This document shows, in pieces, positions 26,929-35,473 of a DNA stretch of 64,000 nucleotides. Below the pieces are notes generated by a model that did not search any database, had not been told where the DNA came from, and saw only the letters and a list, made by a program, of their open reading frames with translations. The translations under genes were made by a program, and so were the position numbers. Positions within the stretch are counted from its first letter, which is position 1, and every line of letters starts with the position of its first letter. This DNA comes from Hypnocyclicus thermotrophus (lineage in GTDB: Bacteria > Fusobacteriota > Fusobacteriia > Fusobacteriales > Fusobacteriaceae): assembly GCF_004365575.1 (NCBI RefSeq), contig NZ_SOBG01000003.1, positions 124,001 through 188,000 of the forward strand, written 5' to 3'.

Positions 26929-28485
26929 TTATTCAATATCCTTAATATATTTTGTTACCATATTTTTACCATTTCTTTTTGACTTATACAAAGCTGAGTC
27001 TACATTACTAACAAATTTATACATATCTATATTCATGCTTTTGTTATATTCACCAACTCCCATACTTATAGTTATTTTGAGTTTTGCACCTTCATATTCT
27101 ATAATTACATCTTCTACTCCTTTTCGAATTATTTCTGCTATTTCATAAGCTTCTTCTAATTCAGTGTCTGGAAAAAGTACAACAAATTCTTCTCCACCAT
27201 ATCTTGCTGCAATATCTTGTTTTCTTATATATGCTTTTATTGTTTGAGCTAATGTTTTTAATGCTTTATCTCCTGCTACATGTCCATATGTATCATTAAA
27301 TCTTTTAAAATTATCTACATCTATCAATAAAAGACTTGTTTTTACATGCTTATACATTTCTAATTTTAATTGTCTTTCAAAAAAGATATGATTATATAAA
27401 TTAGTAAGTCCATCTGTTATAGCAGAATGATACAATTTCGAATTATTTAATGCTGTTGTTATTTGTAATTTTAAGGTGTTATAAAAATCCGTATCTATCT
27501 TTTCTTCACTTTCAATTATAGCAGCACCTACAATAAGTTGTTTATTTACAAAAGGTATTAAATATGTATTTTCATTTAATTCTATAATTTTTTCTAATCC
27601 TTCTATAATTTCACTATTTTTTAATTCTTTATAATTTTTTATATTTGCACTTGAAAGTATTCTATATTTCAAATTTTCATTAATATAAAAAGTTTTATTA
27701 TCATTTAAAAATACATAACCATTACTTGAATGTAATTTAAATTCTGATTTATCTTCATCAAAATTAAATATAATAAATTTTTTTGCTTTATAAATTTCGA
27801 AAAATATATCTATAACATAATTTATTAATTCATTTAAATCAAGAGTATTATTAAGTAATGTTGAAGCATAATTTAAAACTGTTAAATTAAAATTTGTTTT
27901 ACTTAATTCTTTATTTTTTTCTTCCATTTGATATGTATATGATGAATTTTCAAGTATTATAGATATTTGTCCTGATACTGTAGTTAAAAACTCTGTATCT
28001 ACATCTGTATAATCACCTAATGATTTTTCGCCTATAATTATTATAAAATACTCTATTTCTTCGCCTTTTATTAATTTAAAAGAAATAATATATCCTTTAT
28101 AAAAACTTTCTGTTATCTCTGATAAAAATCCTCTTTGTTTTGCTATATTTATTGATATTACTCTTTGTTTTACTAGTTCTTCTAAAAATTTTTCATTATA
28201 ATTTAATTTAACATTATTATTTTCTATGTTTATCCCTTTTTTATTTAATATTTCTAGTTTTTTATCTGTTATACTAAATGCAAAAGCTTTTTGAACCAAA
28301 TTCACTTCAAAAAACATATCACAAATCACATATTTTAATGTATTTAAATCTTTTTCTAAAGCTATAGTTTGAGTAAGTTGATTTAATGCCATTATCTTAA
28401 AACTTCTCTCAGAATATTTGTTTTTTAGTTCTTGCAATTCTTCTTCTAGTTTTTTATATTTTTCCTGAATATCATTTTCCACCAT
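26929..28485 (-). CDS. GAF-domain diguanylate cyclase (GGDEF)
   Basis: A 518-residue soluble protein. A short coiled coil (EKYKKLEEELQELKNKYSE) is followed by two GAF-like domains (about 45-180 and 200-350) and a C-terminal GGDEF domain with DGLTNLYNHIFFE, DVDNFKRFNDTYGHVAGD and the active loop YGGEEF. It should synthesise cyclic di-GMP under control of a small ligand or partner bound to the GAF domains. It is the last gene of the long unit with dnaX and the HEAT-repeat protein. Confidence 0.88.
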   Translation of the reverse strand: MVENDIQEKYKKLEEELQELKNKYSERSFKIMALNQLTQTIALEKDLNTLKYVICDMFFEVNLVQKAFAFSITDKKLEILNKKGINIENNNVKLNYNEKFLEELVKQRVISINIAKQRGFLSEITESFYKGYIISFKLIKGEEIEYFIIIIGEKSLGDYTDVDTEFLTTVSGQISIILENSSYTYQMEEKNKELSKTNFNLTVLNYASTLLNNTLDLNELINYVIDIFFEIYKAKKFIIFNFDEDKSEFKLHSSNGYVFLNDNKTFYINENLKYRILSSANIKNYKELKNSEIIEGLEKIIELNENTYLIPFVNKQLIVGAAIIESEEKIDTDFYNTLKLQITTALNNSKLYHSAITDGLTNLYNHIFFERQLKLEMYKHVKTSLLLIDVDNFKRFNDTYGHVAGDKALKTLAQTIKAYIRKQDIAARYGGEEFVVLFPDTELEEAYEIAEIIRKGVEDVIIEYEGAKLKITISMGVGEYNKSMNIDMYKFVSNVDSALYKSKRNGKNMVTKYIKDIE

Positions 28486-28501
28486 GCCCTTATGCTCCCT
28501 A

Positions 28502-30166
28502 TTATATTATTTTCATAAATTTTTCTGCTATATTTTTTATATCTTCGTCTTTTAATTTTTCTACTAATAACGCACCATAAAAACTCTTAGCTACATCTTT
28601 TGCTGTTTTTGATAATCTTTCATCTATATTATTTACATATTTAATAACTATATCTATTAAGTTATACAATTTCATGTCTTTTACAACCAATAAAACTATT
28701 TTTTTTAACATCCACCATTCATCATCAGTTTCTAATATTTTCATAAATAATTTTTCTACACTATTTTTATCATATTTTACAGCATTTACTATTAGTTTTG
28801 CTCTTATTTCTCTATCAACTTTTTTATCTATAACAAAATCTTTAAATAATTTAAATGGTATTTGAAATTCTTCTACCATTTTTATAGCTCTTTCCATAAT
28901 AGGTTTTTCATATCTTCTTTTATTAAGTATTTCTATTAATATTTTTTCTACTCTTTCATCTTTATAATTTAATAAAATATCAATTGTTTCAAATTTTATG
29001 TTTTCAATTACATTATTTTCTTTTAAAACATCTTCTAATATTTCATTATAGCCTAATTTAGCTAAAGACTCAATTGCTACTTTCCTTATATCCTGTTTAT
29101 TACTAGTTATATATTTTTTTATATAAGGAATAGCTTTTTCATTTTTTAGGTTTCCCAATTCAACAATTAAAGTTCTAATTATTCTTTCATCACTTTCTTC
29201 TGATAATAGCAATACAAATTGTTTAAATATATTTAAATTTTTAGATTTTCCTAATAACATAATAACAAGTTTTTTTATTAACCACCATTCATTTTCAGTA
29301 AAAAGCATTGTTTTTAATTTTTCTAATATCTCTTCTTCTTCTATATTTGTAAATGAAGTCAATGCCTTTGCTCTAATGTCTCTATCACTATTATCTAATA
29401 ATCTTAATAAAAATTTGTTTTTTTCATTATTTTCTACATTTTCAAGTGATTCTATTAATTTTATTTTATCTTCTTTTTCTTCTAATTTGTCAAATAACTC
29501 TTCATATAATTCTCCTGTTCCTTTTATATGAAGGTCTGCTATACTTGAAATTAATATTTTAATAATATTCTTATCTGTAACTTCAGATATTAATTTTTTT
29601 AATACTACTAAAGCTTTTTCTGCTGGAATTAGTCCTAGAATATTTAAAAGTTCTATTTCACTCATATTTTCTATATAATCTAAGAAAACCTTAGAATCTT
29701 GAATATATAATCTTATTAAATTTTTTATCTCTTTTTCTTTTGAATTATAATATTTTAAAAGTAATTTTATCGCTTCTTCTGTATGAATAATATTTAATGT
29801 ATCTATTATTTCTAATTTTATATTTATATTTTCATTATCAATAAAATCTTTAAAATATTTCACATATTCTTCTGCTTTTAATTTTTTTATTCCATAAATC
29901 AATAATTCTAATATATCTTCATCTTGTATTTTGGATAATGGCAAAAAATTATCTAAAAAACTAGCATCTCCTATTTCTATAAGTGCGTGTATTGCTGATT
30001 CTCTTACTGAAAAACTCTCATTTTCATTTTTAGCTATTTTAATTAAACTATCTTTAGCTACTATACTCTTCATTTTCCCTAATTCTGTTATTGCTTTTAC
30101 TTTTTCATCTTTTGAAACATTTTTACCTAATTTTTCTACATACATAAATTCATAATACTTAGACAT
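28502..30166 (-). CDS. HEAT-repeat protein
   Basis: A 554-residue all-helical protein composed of roughly 14 HEAT-like repeats. Recognisable units include ESFSVRESAIHALIEIGD, NSDRDIRAKALTSFTN, KQDIRKVAIESLAKLGY and DREIRAKLIVNAVKYD. Two units share the sequence ENEWWLIKKLV / DDEWWMLKKIV, suggesting internal duplication. It is probably a protein-interaction scaffold. It lies between dnaX and the GAF-GGDEF gene with spacers of 16 bases, so it may link to the cyclic-di-GMP enzyme. Confidence 0.8.
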   Translation of the reverse strand: MSKYYEFMYVEKLGKNVSKDEKVKAITELGKMKSIVAKDSLIKIAKNENESFSVRESAIHALIEIGDASFLDNFLPLSKIQDEDILELLIYGIKKLKAEEYVKYFKDFIDNENINIKLEIIDTLNIIHTEEAIKLLLKYYNSKEKEIKNLIRLYIQDSKVFLDYIENMSEIELLNILGLIPAEKALVVLKKLISEVTDKNIIKILISSIADLHIKGTGELYEELFDKLEEKEDKIKLIESLENVENNEKNKFLLRLLDNSDRDIRAKALTSFTNIEEEEILEKLKTMLFTENEWWLIKKLVIMLLGKSKNLNIFKQFVLLLSEESDERIIRTLIVELGNLKNEKAIPYIKKYITSNKQDIRKVAIESLAKLGYNEILEDVLKENNVIENIKFETIDILLNYKDERVEKILIEILNKRRYEKPIMERAIKMVEEFQIPFKLFKDFVIDKKVDREIRAKLIVNAVKYDKNSVEKLFMKILETDDEWWMLKKIVLLVVKDMKLYNLIDIVIKYVNNIDERLSKTAKDVAKSFYGALLVEKLKDEDIKNIAEKFMKII

Positions 30167-30182
30167 AATAATCCCCCTTTGG

Positions 30183-31646
30183 CTATTTTATTTCACCATC
30201 AAAAAACTCTATTAATTTTTCTACAAAATCATCTTTTGTTTTTTCTTTAATATTATTATTCCCTAATAATACGTATTTCACTTTAATTTTTATCTTTAAT
30301 ACTTCTTCTATAGCATTTTCTAATATTGAAGAATACTCATCTCTTATCATCATATCTCTATGATATGCTGATTCTTTAGGAAATGAAATATATATAATAT
30401 TTTCAGAATACTTATATAATTTAGCAGTAAATAACATTGCTTTTAATGAAATTTTATTTGAATATGCTACATTTAGTATTTCTTTCCATTTTTCATTTAT
30501 CATTTCAAAAGTAATATTATTATTTATTACTAGTTCTTTTGATATTTCTTTAGTATTCATTTGTAAATTTTTATTTATTGTTGTTTCTTTCATTTCTCTA
30601 ATTATTTTTATATCAGTTTTATTCTCTGACAATATTTTATAAAATATAATATATCCTAATAACCTTTTATCTTCTTCATTTTTAAATTTATTTAATACAT
30701 CAAATATTATTTCTATTATTTTTATATATTCACTTATTTCAAATTCTTTATTATCGGACACTAACATGTCTTTTATATAATATGCTAAATCTTTAAAAAA
30801 TCCTTCTAAATCATATCCTTTATTCCATAATTCATCTAAAAATACTGTCCCTTCTTTAATATTTTTAGATTTTATAATTGTAATAAATTTTTCTATTTTT
30901 TCTTTTGGAATAATCCCTAGTATTCTTTCAACTGATTCTAATACTATATTTTCTTCTATGCTACTTGATATAACTTTTTCTAATATAGAGATAGCATCTC
31001 TCATACTTCCACTAGATTTTTTATATATTAATTTCAAGCTTTCTATATCTATCTCTTTTTTTTCATTTGCCGCTATCTCTAATAATTTTTCTGATGCTTC
31101 ACTAAATGATAATGAGGAAAAATCATATCTTTGACATCTAGATATAATTGTATCAAGTATTTTTTCTGGTTCTGTTGTTGCTAGTATAAATATTACATGA
31201 CTTGGTGGCTCTTCTAATGTTTTTAAAAGTGCATTAAATGCTTCTTTTGTAAGCATATGAACTTCATCTATAATATATATTTTCTTTCTTCCTTTTACTG
31301 GTTGATAATTTATTTTTTCTTTTAATGCTCTTATCTCTTCTATCCCTCTATTTGAAGCTGCATCTATCTCTATTAAATCAATAAAATTATTATTATTTAT
31401 ATCTATACAATTCTCACACTCATTACATGGTGTATCTGTTATACCATTTCTTAAACAACTTACTCCTTTTGCTATAAGCCTAGCAGTTGTAGTTTTCCCT
31501 ACTCCTCTTGGACCAGTAAAAAGATAAGCATGTGCTAACGAATCTCTTTTTAATGAATTTCTTATAGTCTTTATAATATCCTTTTCTCCTGCCACTTCAT
31601 CAAAATTTGTAGGTCTATATTTTCTGTATAACGTCACATGCTTCAT
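30183..31646 (-). CDS. dnaX: DNA polymerase III subunit gamma/tau
   Basis: A 487-residue clamp-loader ATPase. It starts HVTLYRKYRPTNFDEVAGE and has Walker A GPRGVGKTTTARLIAK, a four-Cys zinc site (SCLRNGITDTPCNECENC), Walker B YIIDEVHMLTKEAFNALLKTLEEPP and sensor ATTEPEKILDTIISRCQRYDF. The C-terminal part after about 370 is tau-like and poorly conserved. No obvious internal slippage signal for a gamma form was found. It is placed 12 bases after tonB. Confidence 0.96.
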   Translation of the reverse strand: MKHVTLYRKYRPTNFDEVAGEKDIIKTIRNSLKRDSLAHAYLFTGPRGVGKTTTARLIAKGVSCLRNGITDTPCNECENCIDINNNNFIDLIEIDAASNRGIEEIRALKEKINYQPVKGRKKIYIIDEVHMLTKEAFNALLKTLEEPPSHVIFILATTEPEKILDTIISRCQRYDFSSLSFSEASEKLLEIAANEKKEIDIESLKLIYKKSSGSMRDAISILEKVISSSIEENIVLESVERILGIIPKEKIEKFITIIKSKNIKEGTVFLDELWNKGYDLEGFFKDLAYYIKDMLVSDNKEFEISEYIKIIEIIFDVLNKFKNEEDKRLLGYIIFYKILSENKTDIKIIREMKETTINKNLQMNTKEISKELVINNNITFEMINEKWKEILNVAYSNKISLKAMLFTAKLYKYSENIIYISFPKESAYHRDMMIRDEYSSILENAIEEVLKIKIKVKYVLLGNNNIKEKTKDDFVEKLIEFFDGEIK

Positions 31647-31658
31647 TAAAAAATCCTC

Positions 31659-32606
31659 CTAAAAATTAAAATCTACTTTTATTTTTACTTTCCCATCTAC
31701 TAATATTCCATTATCACTTTCTATTGAAATTTTCCAATCTCTAGCTACTTTTTCCACTGCTCTATCTATTTCCGACTCTCCACTTTTTCTTTCTATTCCT
31801 TCATAAATAGTTTTTGCTCCTTTTACTGTAAATATAACTGTAACATTTCCATTTAATCCTTTTAATTCAGCTTTTCTAGGATATTTAGGCAATTCATTTC
31901 CTTCATACCATATAGCCCTTCCATTTCCTTCTAATACTTGTGAAGTTATATTTTTAGGCATAGCTATCTCTTCTTCTGTCCCATCTAATTCTAAAATATT
32001 TTCTGTATCAATAACCCTATCATTTATATCAAATTTAGTTCCTATATTTTTTGTATTTGTATTTATATAATCTACTTCTTTTGCTTTTACATCAAGTTTC
32101 AAATCTTCAATCATTTTTACTTTTTCTTGAGTAGATTCTTTTTCTAATACAACAATATCTCTATTTATAGTATCATCTACACTCGTTGTTGGTATTTCTA
32201 CGTTTATTTTTCTTGTTGTTAAAGCTCCATCTACATTGGTACTTAAAATCTTTATATCATCTATATTTCTTTTACTTTTTCTTTTTACAGATATTACTGG
32301 TATTTTTTTTAAGTTCTCCTTACTATTTTCCTTTTTTTTTGGACTTTTTTCAAGTTTTTTTTCTATTTTTGTTATTTTAGGTGGAGCTATTTTCTTTTTT
32401 TCTATTATTTTCTTAGGTACAGTACTTTTTTTCTTTGTATCATCTTTTATTGAAATAATCCCAGCTTTTATTGTTTTTATTTCTTGATCTTTTTCTATTT
32501 CTTTTTCCCTAAAACCTGGTAAAAAAATTATTCCTAATAAATGAATTACCATAGAAAAAACAAGTACGATATAAAATAAGTTATTATTTGTTTTTTCATA
32601 ATACAT
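31659..32606 (-). CDS. TonB-like energy transducer
   Basis: A 315-residue protein with one N-terminal membrane helix (NLFYIVLVFSMVIHLLGIIFL). A long periplasmic Lys/Pro/Glu linker (KKIAPPKITKIEKKLEKSPKKKENSKE) follows, and the C-terminal 90 residues resemble the TonB domain (LPKYPRKAELKGLNGNVTVIFTVKG, then DRAVEKVARDWKISI). It couples the inner-membrane proton-driven ExbB/ExbD motor to outer-membrane receptors. The ATG at 32606 follows AGGTGAT; the longer GTG frame begins inside that site. It is preceded by exbD (9 bases) and followed by dnaX. Confidence 0.82.
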   Translation of the reverse strand: MYYEKTNNNLFYIVLVFSMVIHLLGIIFLPGFREKEIEKDQEIKTIKAGIISIKDDTKKKSTVPKKIIEKKKIAPPKITKIEKKLEKSPKKKENSKENLKKIPVISVKRKSKRNIDDIKILSTNVDGALTTRKINVEIPTTSVDDTINRDIVVLEKESTQEKVKMIEDLKLDVKAKEVDYINTNTKNIGTKFDINDRVIDTENILELDGTEEEIAMPKNITSQVLEGNGRAIWYEGNELPKYPRKAELKGLNGNVTVIFTVKGAKTIYEGIERKSGESEIDRAVEKVARDWKISIESDNGILVDGKVKIKVDFNF

Positions 32607-32615
32607 TTTTATCAC

Positions 32616-33059
32616 CTACTTACTATTTTCAGTAGCTATATCTAGTGACAATGCACCTGCATCTTTTGCTTTAGTCATTATATCTACAATAAAACCATGT
32701 GACAAAGATTTATCAGCTTTAATTATAATATTTTTATTTTCACTATTAGCTAATTTTTTAGCTAATATTTCTTTAAGATCATCTGTTTTTTTTATATTTA
32801 CTGTATTTCTTTTTCCATTTTTTTCATTTATTAAAAGTTGTACATTTTCATTTTTATCAGCTAATATTATTATCTCTTTTATTTTAGAAAGTTCTTTTAC
32901 TGTTGATTTTGGTAATTCTATTTTTATTCCTGTATTTACTTCTATAAAAGTTGTTCCCACCATAAAAAATATTAATAATAAGAAAACAACGTCTATTAAT
33001 GGAGTTAAATCTATTGTAAGCATTTTTCTATCTCTATCTCTTATTTTTCTTATTTTCAT
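32616..33059 (-). CDS. exbD: Biopolymer transport protein ExbD/TolR family
   Basis: A 147-residue protein with the family's single N-terminal membrane helix carrying the conserved Asp ([25 protein letters not shown]) and a periplasmic domain ending in [23 protein letters not shown]. It forms the proton channel with ExbB. Its position directly between exbB and tonB favours ExbD over TolR. Confidence 0.93.
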   Translation of the reverse strand: MKIRKIRDRDRKMLTIDLTPLIDVVFLLLIFFMVGTTFIEVNTGIKIELPKSTVKELSKIKEIIILADKNENVQLLINEKNGKRNTVNIKKTDDLKEILAKKLANSENKNIIIKADKSLSHGFIVDIMTKAKDAGALSLDIATENSK

Positions 33060-33069
33060 AAATTCACTC

Positions 33070-33684
33070 CTACTTTCTTAAGATATTTATTACTTCTACT
33101 GATACTTTTTCCATTTCATTTATTTTTTGTTCTATTTTTCTATTAAAAAAATTATAAAATATAACAGCTGGTATAGCAACTGTCAATCCTGCAGCTGTCG
33201 TTATCAAGGCCTGTGATATACCGTCTGCAAGTACTGCTGGATTCCCTGTCCCAACTTTAGCTATTTCTCTAAATGCTATTATCATTCCTGATACTGTACC
33301 CAATAATCCTACAAGTGGCGTTACTGTAGCTGTTACTCCTAATAACCACATATTTTTTTCTAGACTAGGTATTCTATGTAAGGCTATTTCTCTTGCCTTT
33401 TCTTCTAGATTTTCTATATTTATTTCATGAGCATACTCTACTTCTTCTAATATTCCTTTTAATACAATGATACTTGAATTATTATATAAAGTACATAACT
33501 CTTGAGCTCTTTCTATATCTCTTTTCTCTATATATACCTTTAATTCCTCTTTTATTATATCTGTATTCCCTCTTTCATGTACAAAAAAATATATAAATCT
33601 TTCTATTATTACAGCAAATCCTAATATTGATAATGCTGCTATTAAATACATTAATGGTCCACCCGACTTAAATATCTCTAACAT
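33070..33684 (-). CDS. exbB: MotA/TolQ/ExbB proton channel family protein
   Basis: A 204-residue inner-membrane protein. There is an N-terminal helix ([23 protein letters not shown]), a cytoplasmic loop and two C-terminal helices with [14 protein letters not shown] and [25 protein letters not shown], the ExbB/TolQ signature. It makes the proton-motive motor with ExbD, 10 bases downstream. A GGAG site precedes the ATG. Confidence 0.93.
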   Translation of the reverse strand: MLEIFKSGGPLMYLIAALSILGFAVIIERFIYFFVHERGNTDIIKEELKVYIEKRDIERAQELCTLYNNSSIIVLKGILEEVEYAHEINIENLEEKAREIALHRIPSLEKNMWLLGVTATVTPLVGLLGTVSGMIIAFREIAKVGTGNPAVLADGISQALITTAAGLTVAIPAVIFYNFFNRKIEQKINEMEKVSVEVINILRK

Positions 33685-33780
33685 TTTTCTCCTTTCTATC
33701 CTCTCTTTATTTAATTATAAAAAAAATTATTATTTAAGTTAGTTTGATCTTCAAAAATAATAACTTTTTGTCAATATTTT

Positions 33781-35460
33781 TTAGTATTGCATCTCAAAAT
33801 TCAACATAAGTTTTCTTCCGTTTATAGTATACCCTTTCATTTCTTCACTCTTATTATTAAATAAATTATTTATATTAAAACTAATTTTCATCTCTGGTGA
33901 TAATTTATAATTATATTTAAAGTTTACTAAATTATATGATTTTATTAAATATCTACTTGTGTCCTTAGCATCGGTTGTATAAAACTTACCATAATTTACA
34001 AGTGATAACTCATACATATTTTTCCCCATTTCATAACTACCATTTAATTTTATAGTTGATTTTGGTGAATAAGCTATTTTTTCAAGAGTCGATAAATCAA
34101 GTATAAATTCTCCTTTATAATTATCCTTTGTATATGTAGCTTTTGAAAGTAGTTCTATCCAATTAATATTTGAACTATAATTATATATCTCTATCGCATT
34201 TTCTGTTGCTGATATCGATTTTTCTTGATATACTATTTTATTTTTTGCATTATTTATTTTTAATTTTCCTTCTAAATAAAGAGAATCTTTTATATAATTA
34301 ATTCCCGTTCCTATGTTAAAGTTTTTTTCTGTTAAAAGTTCTGTTTGATTATTACTTGCATCTACTATTTCTATAATATCATCTGCTATTTTAAAATTAT
34401 TTACTAAATTTCTATAATTACTATTTTTATTTATATTATTAATAAATGCTGAAACACTAATATTATTTTTTAATGGTTTTGTCCCTTCAAATCCAAAATT
34501 CAAGCCTGTTTCACTTTTTTCATGTTGCCTATTTGCTATTTCAAGCCCTGCAGTTGCTTTAAAATCTATATCTTTATATTTATCATATTTAAATCTATCA
34601 TTTACATCAACATACAACACACCTGTTCCCGACTCATCAAATCTATCTATATAGTATCCTCCTTCAGTTAATAAAATATGATTAAATTGATTACTATTAA
34701 TAACAGCTTCGTATTCTCCATATAATTTTATAAAATAGTTACTAAAATTTCTTAAAACTTCTGTCGAAGTAGATTCACTTATATACATATTCGTCCCTAA
34801 AAATATAGACTCTTTTGCCTCATTTTTTAATTCATATTTTAAATCAAAATCAGTATTACTATATTTTTTATCAGTTCCTGTCCCTACATTTTTAATTCCT
34901 TCAAAATCTTGATTTAATAACTCATGAGATATTTTCACATTATATTTATCCATATCCATATCTATACTAAAATAATCAGTACTCTTATCACTATGAGTTC
35001 TATATTCTCCAGCAACTTCTCTCTTTAAGTTTATTATATAATTTATATTTTCATATTTACTTGTATAATTAATTCCATAATTAAATGCATCTAATTTTTT
35101 ATAACCTCCTATTCCCATATAAAAAATATTACTATCTTTTTTAGTATTTGATAAATTTTTTACATTTTCAATTATATCATCAATATTTATTTCGTTTAAA
35201 TCATCATTTACATTTAATGCCGTTTCTTTTGTTTCAGCTGTTAAATTTTCAATATCTACTTTTGTATCTATATTTAAATTTTTCAATTCTATATCTTTTA
35301 TATCTATATCCTTTATACCATCTTTTAAATCTCTACCAACATTATAAACTTTTTTTAATTCTCCTTTTACCTCGGTTGATATATCATACTCATTATCTTT
35401 TGTTTCATTTGCAAATATAATACTACTTATCAATAAATATAATAATATTTTTTTATTCAA
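33781..35460 (-). CDS. Outer-membrane beta-barrel, TonB-receptor-like but without a recognisable plug
   Basis: A 559-residue exported protein. The start is taken as TTG at 35460, 9 bases after GGAGG, giving a signal peptide NKKILLYLLISSIIFA; an upstream ATG at 35505 lies inside the TPR gene and before the ribosome site. Residues 20-95 are a charged repeat-like region (DGIKDIDIKDIELKNLNID), not a TonB plug. The rest is antiparallel-strand pattern and ends in FNINNLFNN then GRKLMLNFEMQY, very like the last strands of TonB-dependent receptors. With exbB-exbD-tonB immediately downstream, it is probably an outer-membrane transporter or assembly partner; its ligand is unknown. Confidence 0.7.
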   Translation of the reverse strand: MNKKILLYLLISSIIFANETKDNEYDISTEVKGELKKVYNVGRDLKDGIKDIDIKDIELKNLNIDTKVDIENLTAETKETALNVNDDLNEINIDDIIENVKNLSNTKKDSNIFYMGIGGYKKLDAFNYGINYTSKYENINYIINLKREVAGEYRTHSDKSTDYFSIDMDMDKYNVKISHELLNQDFEGIKNVGTGTDKKYSNTDFDLKYELKNEAKESIFLGTNMYISESTSTEVLRNFSNYFIKLYGEYEAVINSNQFNHILLTEGGYYIDRFDESGTGVLYVDVNDRFKYDKYKDIDFKATAGLEIANRQHEKSETGLNFGFEGTKPLKNNISVSAFINNINKNSNYRNLVNNFKIADDIIEIVDASNNQTELLTEKNFNIGTGINYIKDSLYLEGKLKINNAKNKIVYQEKSISATENAIEIYNYSSNINWIELLSKATYTKDNYKGEFILDLSTLEKIAYSPKSTIKLNGSYEMGKNMYELSLVNYGKFYTTDAKDTSRYLIKSYNLVNFKYNYKLSPEMKISFNINNLFNNKSEEMKGYTINGRKLMLNFEMQY

Positions 35461-35473
35461 AATTCTTTCCTCC

